A model generated the notes under the pieces. The model was given only the letters and a program-made list of their open reading frames with translations, did not search any database and had not been told where the DNA came from. A stretch of DNA of 42,760 bases from Pseudomonas palmensis. GTDB lineage: Bacteria; Pseudomonadota; Gammaproteobacteria; Pseudomonadales; Pseudomonadaceae. Positions within the stretch are counted from its first letter, which is position 1; each line of letters opens with the position of its first letter. Positions 17,181 through 24,627 of this stretch are shown one piece after another. The stretch is from positions 1 to 42,760 of the forward strand of contig NZ_JAFKEC010000050.1 of NCBI RefSeq assembly GCF_017848315.1, written 5' to 3'. Made by a program: the position numbers and the translations under genes.

Positions 17181-17267
17181 TGCAGGAGCAGCCTTGCTGG
17201 CGAAGCGACCACCGCGCACCGGGTTGCAACCGGGTCGCGGGCTTCGCCGGCAAGGCCGGCTCCTACA
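17181..17267. repeat. REP inverted pair inside the sox operon
   Basis: A degenerate arm (17181-17205) and a canonical arm (17242-17267) of the TTCGCCGGCAAGGCCGGC family face each other across 36 nt. They sit between soxA and soxG, which are otherwise parts of one transcription unit. A hairpin here could protect the soxA mRNA end or lower soxG-purU expression. Confidence 0.75.
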
Positions 17268-17306
17268 AAGAGATCACAGCACTACTGAATTCAAGGCAGG
17301 TATGTA

Positions 17307-17939
17307 ATGAGCGCAATCAACGTCTACCCGCAACGCCCCGAGACTGACGCCAGGGCCGAATCACCCCTGCATCACGCCGACCTGCCCAGCCTGGTCGGCA
17401 AGGGCCGCAAGAACCCCGGCGTGACCCTGCGCGAGAAGAAGTTCCTCGGCCACCTGACCCTGCGCGGCAACGCCCACGACCCGGCTTTCGTCAGCGGCGT
17501 GCAACAGGCGTTGGGCCTGGAACTGCCGGTCGCACTCACCGTGGTCGCCAGCGGCGAGACCTCGCTGCAGTGGATGGGCCCCGACGAGTGGCTGCTGATC
17601 GTGCCCGGTGGCGAGGAGCTGGCCGCCGAGCAGAAGCTGCGCGAAGCCCTCGACGGGCAACACATCCAGGTGGTCAACGTCAGCGGCGGACAGACCCTGC
17701 TCGAACTGAGCGGGCCCAGGGTGCGCGAGGTGCTGATGAAGTCCACCAGCTACGACGTGCACCCCAACAACTTCCCGGTGGGCAAGGCGGTGGGCACGGT
17801 GTTCGCCAAGTCCCAGCTGGTGATCCGGCGCACCGGCGAGGACACCTGGGAGCTGCTGATCCGGCGCAGCTTCAGCGACTACTGGTGGCTGTGGCTGCAG
17901 GATGCCTGCGCCGAACATGGCCTGAGCATCGCCTCATGA
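17307..17939 (+). CDS. soxG: Sarcosine oxidase subunit gamma
   Basis: This 210-aa gamma subunit of sarcosine oxidase is related to the GcvT/YgfZ fold. Recognisable family segments are LTLRGNAHDPAFVSGVQQALGLELP, TSLQWMGPDEWLLIVP and a C-terminal RRSFSDYWWLWLQDA. It completes the SoxBDAG set present in this window. ATG at 17307 follows AAGGCAGGTATGTA. Its stop overlaps the purU start (ATGA, 17936-17939), so purU is translationally coupled to it although the gap from soxA is 130 bp. Confidence 0.94.
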   Translation: MSAINVYPQRPETDARAESPLHHADLPSLVGKGRKNPGVTLREKKFLGHLTLRGNAHDPAFVSGVQQALGLELPVALTVVASGETSLQWMGPDEWLLIVPGGEELAAEQKLREALDGQHIQVVNVSGGQTLLELSGPRVREVLMKSTSYDVHPNNFPVGKAVGTVFAKSQLVIRRTGEDTWELLIRRSFSDYWWLWLQDACAEHGLSIAS

Positions 17940-18793
17940 GCCGTGCGCCGGACACCTGGATCCTTACCGCCGACTGCCCCAGCCTGCTGGGTACGGTGGA
18001 CGCGGTGACGCGCTACTTGTACGAGCAGCAGTGCTACGTCACCGAGCATCATTCGTTCGATGACCGGCTGTCGGCGCGGTTCTTCATACGGGTGGAGTTT
18101 CGCCAGCCCGAGGCATTCGACGAGCAGGCCTTTCGCGCAGGCCTGGCCGCCCGTGGCGAAGCGTTCGGCATGACCTTCGAGCTGACTGCGCCCAGGCACC
18201 GGCCCAAGGTGGTGATCATGGTGTCCAAGGCCGATCATTGCCTCAACGACCTGCTGTACCGCCAGCGCATCGGCCAGCTGGCGATGGACGTGGTGGCGGT
18301 GATTTCCAACCACCCGGACCTGGAGCCGCTGGCGCACTGGCACCGCATCCCCTATTACCACTTTGCCCTCGACCCGCAGGACAAGCCGGCGCAGGAGCGC
18401 AAGGTGCTGCAGGTGATCGAGGCGTCCGGCGCCGAGCTGGTGATCCTCGCGCGCTACATGCAGGTGCTGTCGCCGGAGCTGTGCCGACGCCTGGATGGCT
18501 GGGCGATCAACATCCATCACTCGCTGCTGCCGGGGTTCAAGGGCGCCAAGCCGTATCACCAGGCCTACAACAAGGGCGTGAAGCTGGTGGGGGCCACGGC
18601 GCATTACATCAACAACGACCTGGACGAGGGCCCGATCATTGCCCAGGGCGTGGAAGCCGTGGATCACAGCCACTACCCTGAAGACCTGATTGCCCGCGGG
18701 CGCGATATCGAATGCCTGACGTTGGCGCGGGCGGTGGGGTATCACATCGAGCGGCGGGTGTTTTTGAACGCCAATCGCACGGTGGTGCTGTAG
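17936..18793 (+). CDS. purU: Formyltetrahydrofolate deformylase
   Basis: This 285-aa enzyme hydrolyses 10-formyl-THF to formate and THF, recycling folate when much C1 enters from sarcosine. It has an N-terminal ACT domain (about residues 6-85) and a formyltransferase-type catalytic domain with N192-I-H194 (WAINIHHSLLPGFKG) and D230 (NNDLDEGPIIAQG). Length fits the PurU family. The longer frame upstream is soxG sequence; ATG at 17936 is set by the ATGA overlap. In this operon it links sarcosine oxidation to formate release, next to fdhA, which produces formate from free formaldehyde. A REP pair follows. Confidence 0.95.
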   Translation: MSRAPDTWILTADCPSLLGTVDAVTRYLYEQQCYVTEHHSFDDRLSARFFIRVEFRQPEAFDEQAFRAGLAARGEAFGMTFELTAPRHRPKVVIMVSKADHCLNDLLYRQRIGQLAMDVVAVISNHPDLEPLAHWHRIPYYHFALDPQDKPAQERKVLQVIEASGAELVILARYMQVLSPELCRRLDGWAINIHHSLLPGFKGAKPYHQAYNKGVKLVGATAHYINNDLDEGPIIAQGVEAVDHSHYPEDLIARGRDIECLTLARAVGYHIERRVFLNANRTVVL

Positions 18794-18799
18794 CGGGCG

Positions 18800-18856
18800 C
18801 ATCGCGGGTCAAGCCCGCTCCCACAGGGACTGTGGGAGCGGGCTTGACCCGCGATG
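18800..18856. repeat. REP inverted pair between purU and fdhA
   Basis: Perfect 26-bp arms (18800-18825 and 18831-18856) of the CGCGGGTCAAGCCCGC family surround a 5-nt loop. It starts 6 bp after the purU stop and probably marks the 3' end of the glyA-sox-purU message; fdhA may have its own promoter in 18857-18917. Confidence 0.85.
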
Positions 18857-18917
18857 AGGCCCGAAAGACGGACAGAACATTCAGCGCGACATAACAACAA
18901 TCGAGCGAGGTGAAAGC

Positions 18918-20117
18918 ATGTCTGGCAATCGTGGTGTGGTGTACCTGGGCGCAGGCAAGGTCGAGGTGCAAACAATCCCCTATCCCAAAATGCAGGACCC
19001 ACGTGGGCGCAAGATCGAACACGGCGTGATCCTGCGGGTGGTCTCCACCAATATCTGCGGCTCCGACCAGCACATGGTGCGCGGTCGTACCACCGCCCAG
19101 ACCGGCCTGGTGCTGGGGCACGAAATCACCGGCGAGGTCATCGAGAAAGGCCGTGACGTCGAGAACCTGCAACTGGGCGACCTGGTCTCGGTGCCGTTCA
19201 ACGTGGCCTGCGGGCGCTGCCGCTCGTGCAAGGAACAACACACCGGCGTGTGCCTGAGCGTCAACCCGGCCCGCGCCGGCGGCGCCTACGGCTATGTCGA
19301 CATGGGCGACTGGACCGGCGGGCAGGCCGAATATGTGCTGGTGCCCTACGCCGACTTCAACCTGCTCAAGCTGCCCGACCGCGACAAGGCCATGGAGAAG
19401 ATCCGCGACCTGACCTGCCTCTCCGACATCCTGCCCACCGGCTACCACGGTGCGGTCACCGCAGGTGTCGGCCCCGGCAGCACGGTGTACGTGGCCGGTG
19501 CCGGCCCGGTCGGCCTGGCCGCTGCCGCCTCGGCGCGGCTGCTGGGCGCGGCGGTGGTGATCATCGGTGATGTGAACCCGGTACGTCTGGCCCATGCCAA
19601 GGCCCAGGGCTTCGAGGTCGCCGACCTGTCCCAGGACACCCCGCTGCACGAACAGATCGCCAACCTGCTGGGCGAGCCGGAGGTGGACTGCGCGGTCGAT
19701 GCGGTGGGCTTCGAGGCCCGTGGCCACGGGCATGCCGGGGCCCAGCACGAGGCGCCGGCCACGGTGCTCAACTCGCTGATGGGGGTGGTGCGGGTCGCCG
19801 GCAAGATCGGCATCCCCGGCCTGTACGTGACCGAAGACCCGGGCGCGGTGGATGCCGCAGCCAAGATGGGCAGCCTGAGCATCCGTTTCGGCCTGGGCTG
19901 GGCCAAGTCCCACAGCTTCCACACCGGGCAGACCCCGGTGATGAAGTACAACCGCGCCCTGATGCAGGCCATCATGTGGGACCGCATCAACATCGCCGAG
20001 GTGGTCGGCGTGCAGGTCATCAGCCTGGATCAGGCGCCCGAGGGCTACGGCGAGTTCGATGCCGGCGTGCCGAAGAAATTCGTGATCGACCCGCACACGC
20101 TGTTCAGCGCAGCGTAA
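18918..20117 (+). CDS. fdhA: Glutathione-independent formaldehyde dehydrogenase
   Basis: This 399-aa zinc-dependent medium-chain dehydrogenase oxidises formaldehyde to formate with tightly bound NAD. Catalytic zinc ligands C47 (NICGSDQH) and H68 (GHEITGEV) are visible. The structural-zinc cysteines are C98, C101, C104 and C112. The NAD-binding motif is VYVAGAGPVGLAAAA. Length equals the well-studied P. putida enzyme. It detoxifies formaldehyde released by GbcAB and sarcosine oxidase. ATG at 18918 is preceded by GAGGTGAAAGC. It is separated from purU by a REP pair. Confidence 0.95.
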   Translation: MSGNRGVVYLGAGKVEVQTIPYPKMQDPRGRKIEHGVILRVVSTNICGSDQHMVRGRTTAQTGLVLGHEITGEVIEKGRDVENLQLGDLVSVPFNVACGRCRSCKEQHTGVCLSVNPARAGGAYGYVDMGDWTGGQAEYVLVPYADFNLLKLPDRDKAMEKIRDLTCLSDILPTGYHGAVTAGVGPGSTVYVAGAGPVGLAAAASARLLGAAVVIIGDVNPVRLAHAKAQGFEVADLSQDTPLHEQIANLLGEPEVDCAVDAVGFEARGHGHAGAQHEAPATVLNSLMGVVRVAGKIGIPGLYVTEDPGAVDAAAKMGSLSIRFGLGWAKSHSFHTGQTPVMKYNRALMQAIMWDRINIAEVVGVQVISLDQAPEGYGEFDAGVPKKFVIDPHTLFSAA

Positions 20118-20130
20118 GACCAATGTCTAC

Positions 20131-20154
20131 CCGGTTTCAGGCCCCTGAAGCCGG
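20131..20154 (+). terminator. Hairpin downstream of fdhA
   Basis: CCGGTTTCAGG and CCTGAAGCCGG pair along 11 positions with one G-U and a tight loop, 14 bp after the fdhA stop. No T-run follows at once, so it is a possible rather than certain terminator. The remaining gap to 20312 contains a TAACTGGTTA near-palindrome at 20210-20219 but no convincing promoter. Confidence 0.4.
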
Positions 20155-20312
20155 GCTGACAGACAAATTGTCGCAGTAGCCCGCAATTTTTTGTTACCCT
20201 TAAACGTACTAACTGGTTAACAAGCAAGCTACCTAAATGCGCCGACTATGCTCGGGATTGGGTCGGCCAACTGTTGACGGTGGTTTTTCACTACGTTTAG
20301 GACGGTAATCAC

Positions 20313-22667
20313 ATGAACGAACAGGCAGGTGCTCCGGGCACCGCAAAGTGGCTGCTGGGAGGTCTGGGCATCCTGATCGCCCTGATCGGCCTGGTGCTGG
20401 CAGGGGGCGGTGCGTACCTGAGCAGCCTCGGTGGTAGCTGGTACTTCCTTCTGATGGGCCTGGCGATGCTGGTCAGCGGTGTGCTGATCGCGCGGCGCAA
20501 GCCGTTGGGCGCCTGGCTGTACGCGGTGGCCCTGGTACTCACCGCGATCTGGGCGGTGTGGGATGCCGGCCTGGACTTCTGGCCGCTGGTCTCGCGGGTA
20601 CTGACCTTTGCCGTGATCGGCCTGGTCATCGCGCTGGTGTTCCCGAGCCTGCAACGCGCCGACGGTCGTGCGGCCGGGCGTGGCGCGTTCGCGGTGGCCG
20701 GTGTGCTGGCCGTTGGCGTGGTCGCCACCCTGGGCTACATGTTCGTGCCCACCCACGTGGTCACCGCCAGCAGCGAGCCTGCGGTGCAGCCGGTCAAGCC
20801 GGGCACCGAGCAGAAGGACTGGGCGCACTGGGGCAACACCACCGCCGGCAACCGCTTTGCCGCGCTGGACCAGATCAACAAGGGCAACGTCGACAAGCTG
20901 CAGGTGGCCTGGACCTTCCATACCGGTGACGTGCCACAAAGCACCGGCGCCGGTGCCGAAGACCAGAACACGCCGCTGCAGATCGGCGACACCCTGTATT
21001 CCTGCACCGCCTACGGCAAGGTCTTCGCCCTGGACGTGGACACCGGCAAGCAGCGCTGGATGTTCGACCCCAAGGGCAGCGCGCCGAACTGGCAGCGTTG
21101 CCGTGGCCTGGGCTACTCCGAAACCCCGCTGGCCGCCGACTCCGGCCCGCAGGCCTGCGCCAAGCGCCTGTTCCTGCCCACCGGCGATGCCCGCCTGATC
21201 GCGATCAACGCTGAAAACGGCGAAGCATGTGCCGACTTTGGCGATAACGGCGTGGTCGATCTGAGCGTCGACATGGGCGAGATCAAGCCGGGCTATTACC
21301 AGCAGACCTCCACCCCGCTGGTGGCCGGCGATGTGGTGATCGTCGGTGGCCGCGTGGCCGACAACTTCTCCACCGGCGAACCGCCGGGCGTGGTGCGTGC
21401 CTATGACGTGCGTACCGGCGAGCTGGCCTGGGCCTGGGACCCGGGCAACCCGAACATCACCAAGCGTCCGCCCGAAGGCCAGACCTACACCCGTGGCACG
21501 CCCAACGTGTGGTCGGCGATGTCCTATGACGCCAAGCTGGGCCTGGTGTACCTGCCGACCGGCAACGCCACCCCGGACTTCTTCGCCGGTACCCGTACCG
21601 AACTGGACGACAAGTACAGCTCCTCGATCGTGGCGCTGGACGTGAAGAACGGCCAGGTGCGCTGGCACTTCCAGACCACCCACCACGACCTGTGGGACTT
21701 CGACCTGCCGGCCCAGCCGCTGCTGTACGACATCCCGGATGACAAGGGTGGCGTGCAACCGGCGCTGGCCCAGGTGACCAAGCAGGGCGAGATCTTCGTG
21801 ATCAACCGTGAAACCGGCGTGCCGATTGCCAAGGTTGAAGAGAAGCCGGTGCCCCAGGGCAACGTGCCGGGCGAGCGTTATTCGCCGACCCAGCCGTTCT
21901 CGGTAGAGATGCCGTCGATCGGCAACCAGACCCTGAAAGAGTCGGACATGTGGGGCGCGACCCCGTTCGACCAACTGCTGTGCCGCATCTCGTTCAAGGG
22001 CATGCGCCACGAGGGTGTGTACACCCCGCCAGGGCTGGACCCGGCGTTGCAGTTCCCCGGGTCGCTGGGTGGCATGAACTGGGGTAGCGTGTCGGTCGAC
22101 CCGACCAGCAACTACATGTTCGTCAACGACATGCGTCTGGGCCTGGCCAACTACATGATCCCGCGTGCAGACATTCCCAAAGGTGCCAGCGGCATCGAGA
22201 TGGGTGTGGTGCCGCAGGACGGTACGCCGTATGGCGCGATGCGCCAGCGCTTCCTGTCCGCGGCCGGTATTCCGTGCCAGAGGCCGCCGTTCGGCACCAT
22301 GTCGGCCATCGACCTGAAGACCAGAAAACTGATGTGGCAGGTGCCGGTCGGTACCGTGCAGGACACCGGGCCGCTGGGCATCCGCATGCACCTGCCGATC
22401 CCGATCGGCATGCCGACCCTGGGCGCTTCGCTGTCGACCCAGTCGGGCCTGCTGTTCTTTGCCGGCACCCAGGACTTCTACCTGCGTGCGTTCGACTCGG
22501 GCAACGGCAACGAGATCTGGAAGGCGCGTCTGCCGGTGGGCAGCCAGTCGGGGCCGATGACCTACGTGTCGCCCAAGACCGGCAAGCAATACATCCTGAT
22601 CAGTGCTGGCGGTGCGCGTCAGTCGCCGGATCGGGGTGATTACGTGATTGCGTACGCCTTGCCCTAG
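20313..22667 (+). CDS. Membrane-bound PQQ-dependent dehydrogenase (glucose/quinate/shikimate family)
   Basis: This 784-aa quinoprotein has about five N-terminal transmembrane helices (residues ~14-150) anchoring a periplasmic eight-bladed PQQ propeller. It oxidises a sugar or cyclic polyol in the periplasm and feeds electrons to ubiquinone. Family features include AHWGNTTAGNRFAALDQIN, PLQIGDTLYSCTAYGKVFALD, TTHHDLWDFDLPAQP, ESDMWGATPFDQLLCR and a terminal YVIAYALP. Similarity to E. coli Gcd is obvious along its length. The sequence does not decide between glucose, quinate and shikimate; it differs in many places from the P. putida Gcd I remember, so a paralogue or quinate dehydrogenase is possible. 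It stands alone between fdhA and a REP pair. Confidence 0.88.
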   Translation: MNEQAGAPGTAKWLLGGLGILIALIGLVLAGGGAYLSSLGGSWYFLLMGLAMLVSGVLIARRKPLGAWLYAVALVLTAIWAVWDAGLDFWPLVSRVLTFAVIGLVIALVFPSLQRADGRAAGRGAFAVAGVLAVGVVATLGYMFVPTHVVTASSEPAVQPVKPGTEQKDWAHWGNTTAGNRFAALDQINKGNVDKLQVAWTFHTGDVPQSTGAGAEDQNTPLQIGDTLYSCTAYGKVFALDVDTGKQRWMFDPKGSAPNWQRCRGLGYSETPLAADSGPQACAKRLFLPTGDARLIAINAENGEACADFGDNGVVDLSVDMGEIKPGYYQQTSTPLVAGDVVIVGGRVADNFSTGEPPGVVRAYDVRTGELAWAWDPGNPNITKRPPEGQTYTRGTPNVWSAMSYDAKLGLVYLPTGNATPDFFAGTRTELDDKYSSSIVALDVKNGQVRWHFQTTHHDLWDFDLPAQPLLYDIPDDKGGVQPALAQVTKQGEIFVINRETGVPIAKVEEKPVPQGNVPGERYSPTQPFSVEMPSIGNQTLKESDMWGATPFDQLLCRISFKGMRHEGVYTPPGLDPALQFPGSLGGMNWGSVSVDPTSNYMFVNDMRLGLANYMIPRADIPKGASGIEMGVVPQDGTPYGAMRQRFLSAAGIPCQRPPFGTMSAIDLKTRKLMWQVPVGTVQDTGPLGIRMHLPIPIGMPTLGASLSTQSGLLFFAGTQDFYLRAFDSGNGNEIWKARLPVGSQSGPMTYVSPKTGKQYILISAGGARQSPDRGDYVIAYALP

Positions 22668-22685
22668 GGCGGGTTGCCATTCTGT

Positions 22686-22773
22686 TGCAGGAGCCAGCCT
22701 TGCTGGCGAAAGCGGCCACCGCGTACCCCTGGATATCGCGGTGCTGCTTTCGCCGGCAAGGCCGGCTCCTACA
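22686..22773. repeat. REP inverted pair downstream of the PQQ dehydrogenase
   Basis: Arms at 22686-22713 (degenerate) and 22746-22773 (canonical TTCGCCGGCAAGGCCGGC family) are inverted around 32 nt. The pair begins 19 bp after the dehydrogenase stop and may act as its transcript end. Confidence 0.75.
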
Positions 22774-22840
22774 GGCGATGACGGCGGAACATTCGCCGCA
22801 GATACGGGTCGAAACCTCGCTTTCCTACGAGGTCCGCCCC

Positions 22841-23407
22841 ATGAAACGTTTCGCACTGCTCTCCCTGCTGGCACTCGCCACCACCTCGGCCCTGGCCTTC
22901 AATCTCAACGATGCCGCCAACGCCGTATCTGCCATGCAAGGCAACAAACAGCAGGACGCTGCCGTTCAAGCCCCGGCCCCCTCGGCCAACCTGCTCAATA
23001 CCCTGGGCGACCAACTCGATATCACCCCCGAACAGGCCATCGGCGGCACCGGCGCGCTGCTGGGCCTGGCCAGGCATCAGCTCAGCAGCAGCGACTACTC
23101 GCAACTGAGCAAGGCCGTGCCCGGCCTTGACCTGCTGTCCGGCGACAATGCCCTGGGCGGCCTCAGCGGCCTGGGCGAGCTGCTCGGCAAGAGCGGCAAT
23201 TCCTCGGCCCTGAGCAACGCACTGGGCAACGTCAAGGACACCGACGACCTGAACAACGCCTTCGGCGCCCTGGGCATGAACACCGGCATGATCGCCCAGT
23301 TCGCCCCGCTGATCCTGCAGTACCTGGGCCAGCAGGGCGTGGCCGGTTCGCTGCTGCAGAGCCTGGGCGGCATCTGGGGCACCCCGGCCGCCGTGCCTTC
23401 GGTGTAA
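22841..23407 (+). CDS. DUF2780-family secreted protein
   Basis: This 188-aa protein of unknown function has a clear Sec signal peptide (MKRFALLSLLALATTSALA, cleavage after residue 19). It is predicted to be periplasmic or exported. The DUF2780 core is recognisable: LLNTLGDQLDITPEQAIGGTGALLGLARHQLSSSDYSQLSKAVPGL. The mature part is rich in Gly, Leu, Asn and Ser and lacks cysteines and obvious catalytic motifs. The frame is open upstream through the REP pair, but ATG at 22841 with ACGAGG upstream opens the signal peptide. It precedes the DUF350-DUF1190-ATP-grasp genes by 71 bp and may be co-transcribed with them. Confidence 0.85.
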   Translation: MKRFALLSLLALATTSALAFNLNDAANAVSAMQGNKQQDAAVQAPAPSANLLNTLGDQLDITPEQAIGGTGALLGLARHQLSSSDYSQLSKAVPGLDLLSGDNALGGLSGLGELLGKSGNSSALSNALGNVKDTDDLNNAFGALGMNTGMIAQFAPLILQYLGQQGVAGSLLQSLGGIWGTPAAVPSV

Positions 23408-23478
23408 GCCGGCGGTTTGCCGAGGCGGGGCGGTGTGGTATACGTCCCGCCCCGTTCAAGCAAGGAAGTGCGACCCCG

Positions 23479-23907
23479 ATGTTCATGGATGCCCTGAAGA
23501 TGTCCCTGCCGGCCGATGCCGTGCTGGGTTTTCTGTTCTACATGGCCGGCGCCGCCGTGCTGTTCGCACTCTATGCGTTCATCTATACCCGCCTGACCCC
23601 CTACAACGAATTTGCCCTGATCCGCGAAGGCAACAGCGCTGCCGCCATCGCCCTGGGCGGTGCGCTGCTGGGTTTCGCCATCCCCGTGTCCGGGGCCATC
23701 TCCCATTCGATCTCGCTGCTCGACTTCCTGCTGTGGTCGGTGATCGCCGGCGCCGTGCAGTTGCTCGCGTTCGTGGTGGTCAGCGTGGTGGTCAAGGGCA
23801 TGGACGAGCGTATCCGCCGTCAGGAAAACGCGGCCGCCATCTTGCTGGCCGCCGTGGCCATCGGCATCGGCATGCTCAATGCCGCGTGCATGACCCCAGC
23901 GGCCTGA
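23479..23907 (+). CDS. DUF350-family inner-membrane protein (YjfL-like)
   Basis: This 142-aa polytopic protein has four hydrophobic segments at about residues 15-37, 53-75, 82-104 and 120-138. The repeat-like pattern YTRLTPYNEFALIREGNSAAAIALGGALLGFAIP is characteristic of DUF350 (UPF0719). Its function is unknown. In E. coli the related YjfL is encoded with YjfM (DUF1190) and the ATP-grasp protein YjfC, and the same three-gene order occurs here. AAGGAAG lies about 9 bases before ATG at 23479; ATG at 23485 is an alternative. The DUF1190 gene starts 15 bp downstream, so the genes form an operon. Confidence 0.88.
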   Translation: MFMDALKMSLPADAVLGFLFYMAGAAVLFALYAFIYTRLTPYNEFALIREGNSAAAIALGGALLGFAIPVSGAISHSISLLDFLLWSVIAGAVQLLAFVVVSVVVKGMDERIRRQENAAAILLAAVAIGIGMLNAACMTPAA

Positions 23908-23922
23908 CAGCGGAGCACAGCC

Positions 23923-24618
23923 ATGAAACGCAGCACGAGCATTCGGCTGATTGCCCTGGGCAGCCTGCCGCTGGCGCTGGCCGCCTGTGACAGTGATCGC
24001 AGCGCCACCCGCGTGGTCAGCGAGGTCAAGCGTTACCAGGACGTCGACAGCTGCGCCCTGGCCGGGGTAAGCCGTTCGGTGTGCGACAACGCCTGGAACG
24101 TCGCCCGCCAGCACCACGATGCCAACGCCCCACGCTTCACCCGCCTGGAAGACTGCCTGGCCAGCTTCGAGCAGTGCGAGCCAGGTCAGGGCGCGAGCTT
24201 TCACATGCCGCGCATGCAAGGCTTCGCCCTGACCACCGAGCGCCAGGTGTATGACGACGGGCTGAACCAGACCTCCAGCACCACCTCGTCGGCCGCGTAT
24301 GGCGGCGGCGGTGGCCGCTACGACTACGTCAATGTCGAGCCGCGCTACCTGTCGGAGGCGATCTACCACGAGCGTGAAGGGCGCGAAGGGTTCAGGGCCA
24401 GCTCGCTGACCGACCAGGTCAACAGCGGCAACCAGTATGCCGGGCTGGTCGAGGACCACACGCCGTCCAGCCGTTTCAACGGCGGGGCTGGTGCCGATGC
24501 CCATGCGTCGGTGCTGCCGGCGCGCTTCATGGCCTCGGCACGGCCCTGGACGGTGGGCAGCCACCCCGGCTTCGCGGCCCATGTACCAGGCCGTGGCGGC
24601 TTCGGTTTCGGTTCCTGA
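23923..24618 (+). CDS. DUF1190-family lipoprotein (YgiB/YjfM-like)
   Basis: This 231-aa predicted lipoprotein carries the lipobox L-A-A-C, with C23 (PLALAACDSDRS) as the lipidated residue. The mature part has conserved cysteines in pairs (SCALAGVSRSVC, CLASFEQC), a family trait. A low-complexity Gly/Tyr/Ser middle part and a Gly-rich tail follow (AAHVPGRGGFGFGS). DUF1190 proteins are systematically linked to glutathionylspermidine-synthase-like ligases (ygiB-ygiC and yjfM-yjfC in E. coli), as seen here. It could be an acceptor or scaffold for the ligase in the envelope, but no biochemical role is established. CGGAG precedes the ATG; the ligase gene starts 9 bp after the stop. Confidence 0.88.
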   Translation: MKRSTSIRLIALGSLPLALAACDSDRSATRVVSEVKRYQDVDSCALAGVSRSVCDNAWNVARQHHDANAPRFTRLEDCLASFEQCEPGQGASFHMPRMQGFALTTERQVYDDGLNQTSSTTSSAAYGGGGGRYDYVNVEPRYLSEAIYHEREGREGFRASSLTDQVNSGNQYAGLVEDHTPSSRFNGGAGADAHASVLPARFMASARPWTVGSHPGFAAHVPGRGGFGFGS

Positions 24619-24627
24619 GGGCGGGCG

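Noticed and set aside
14078..17212. Open frame of 1044 codons antisense to soxA
   Set aside because: It is a shadow of soxA caused by high-GC codon bias; the translation is low-complexity (His/Gln/Arg/Val-rich) with no domain.
20191..20219. TTGTTA-N17-TGGTTA as a promoter for the PQQ dehydrogenase
   Set aside because: The -10 hexamer matches the consensus too poorly to list as a promoter.
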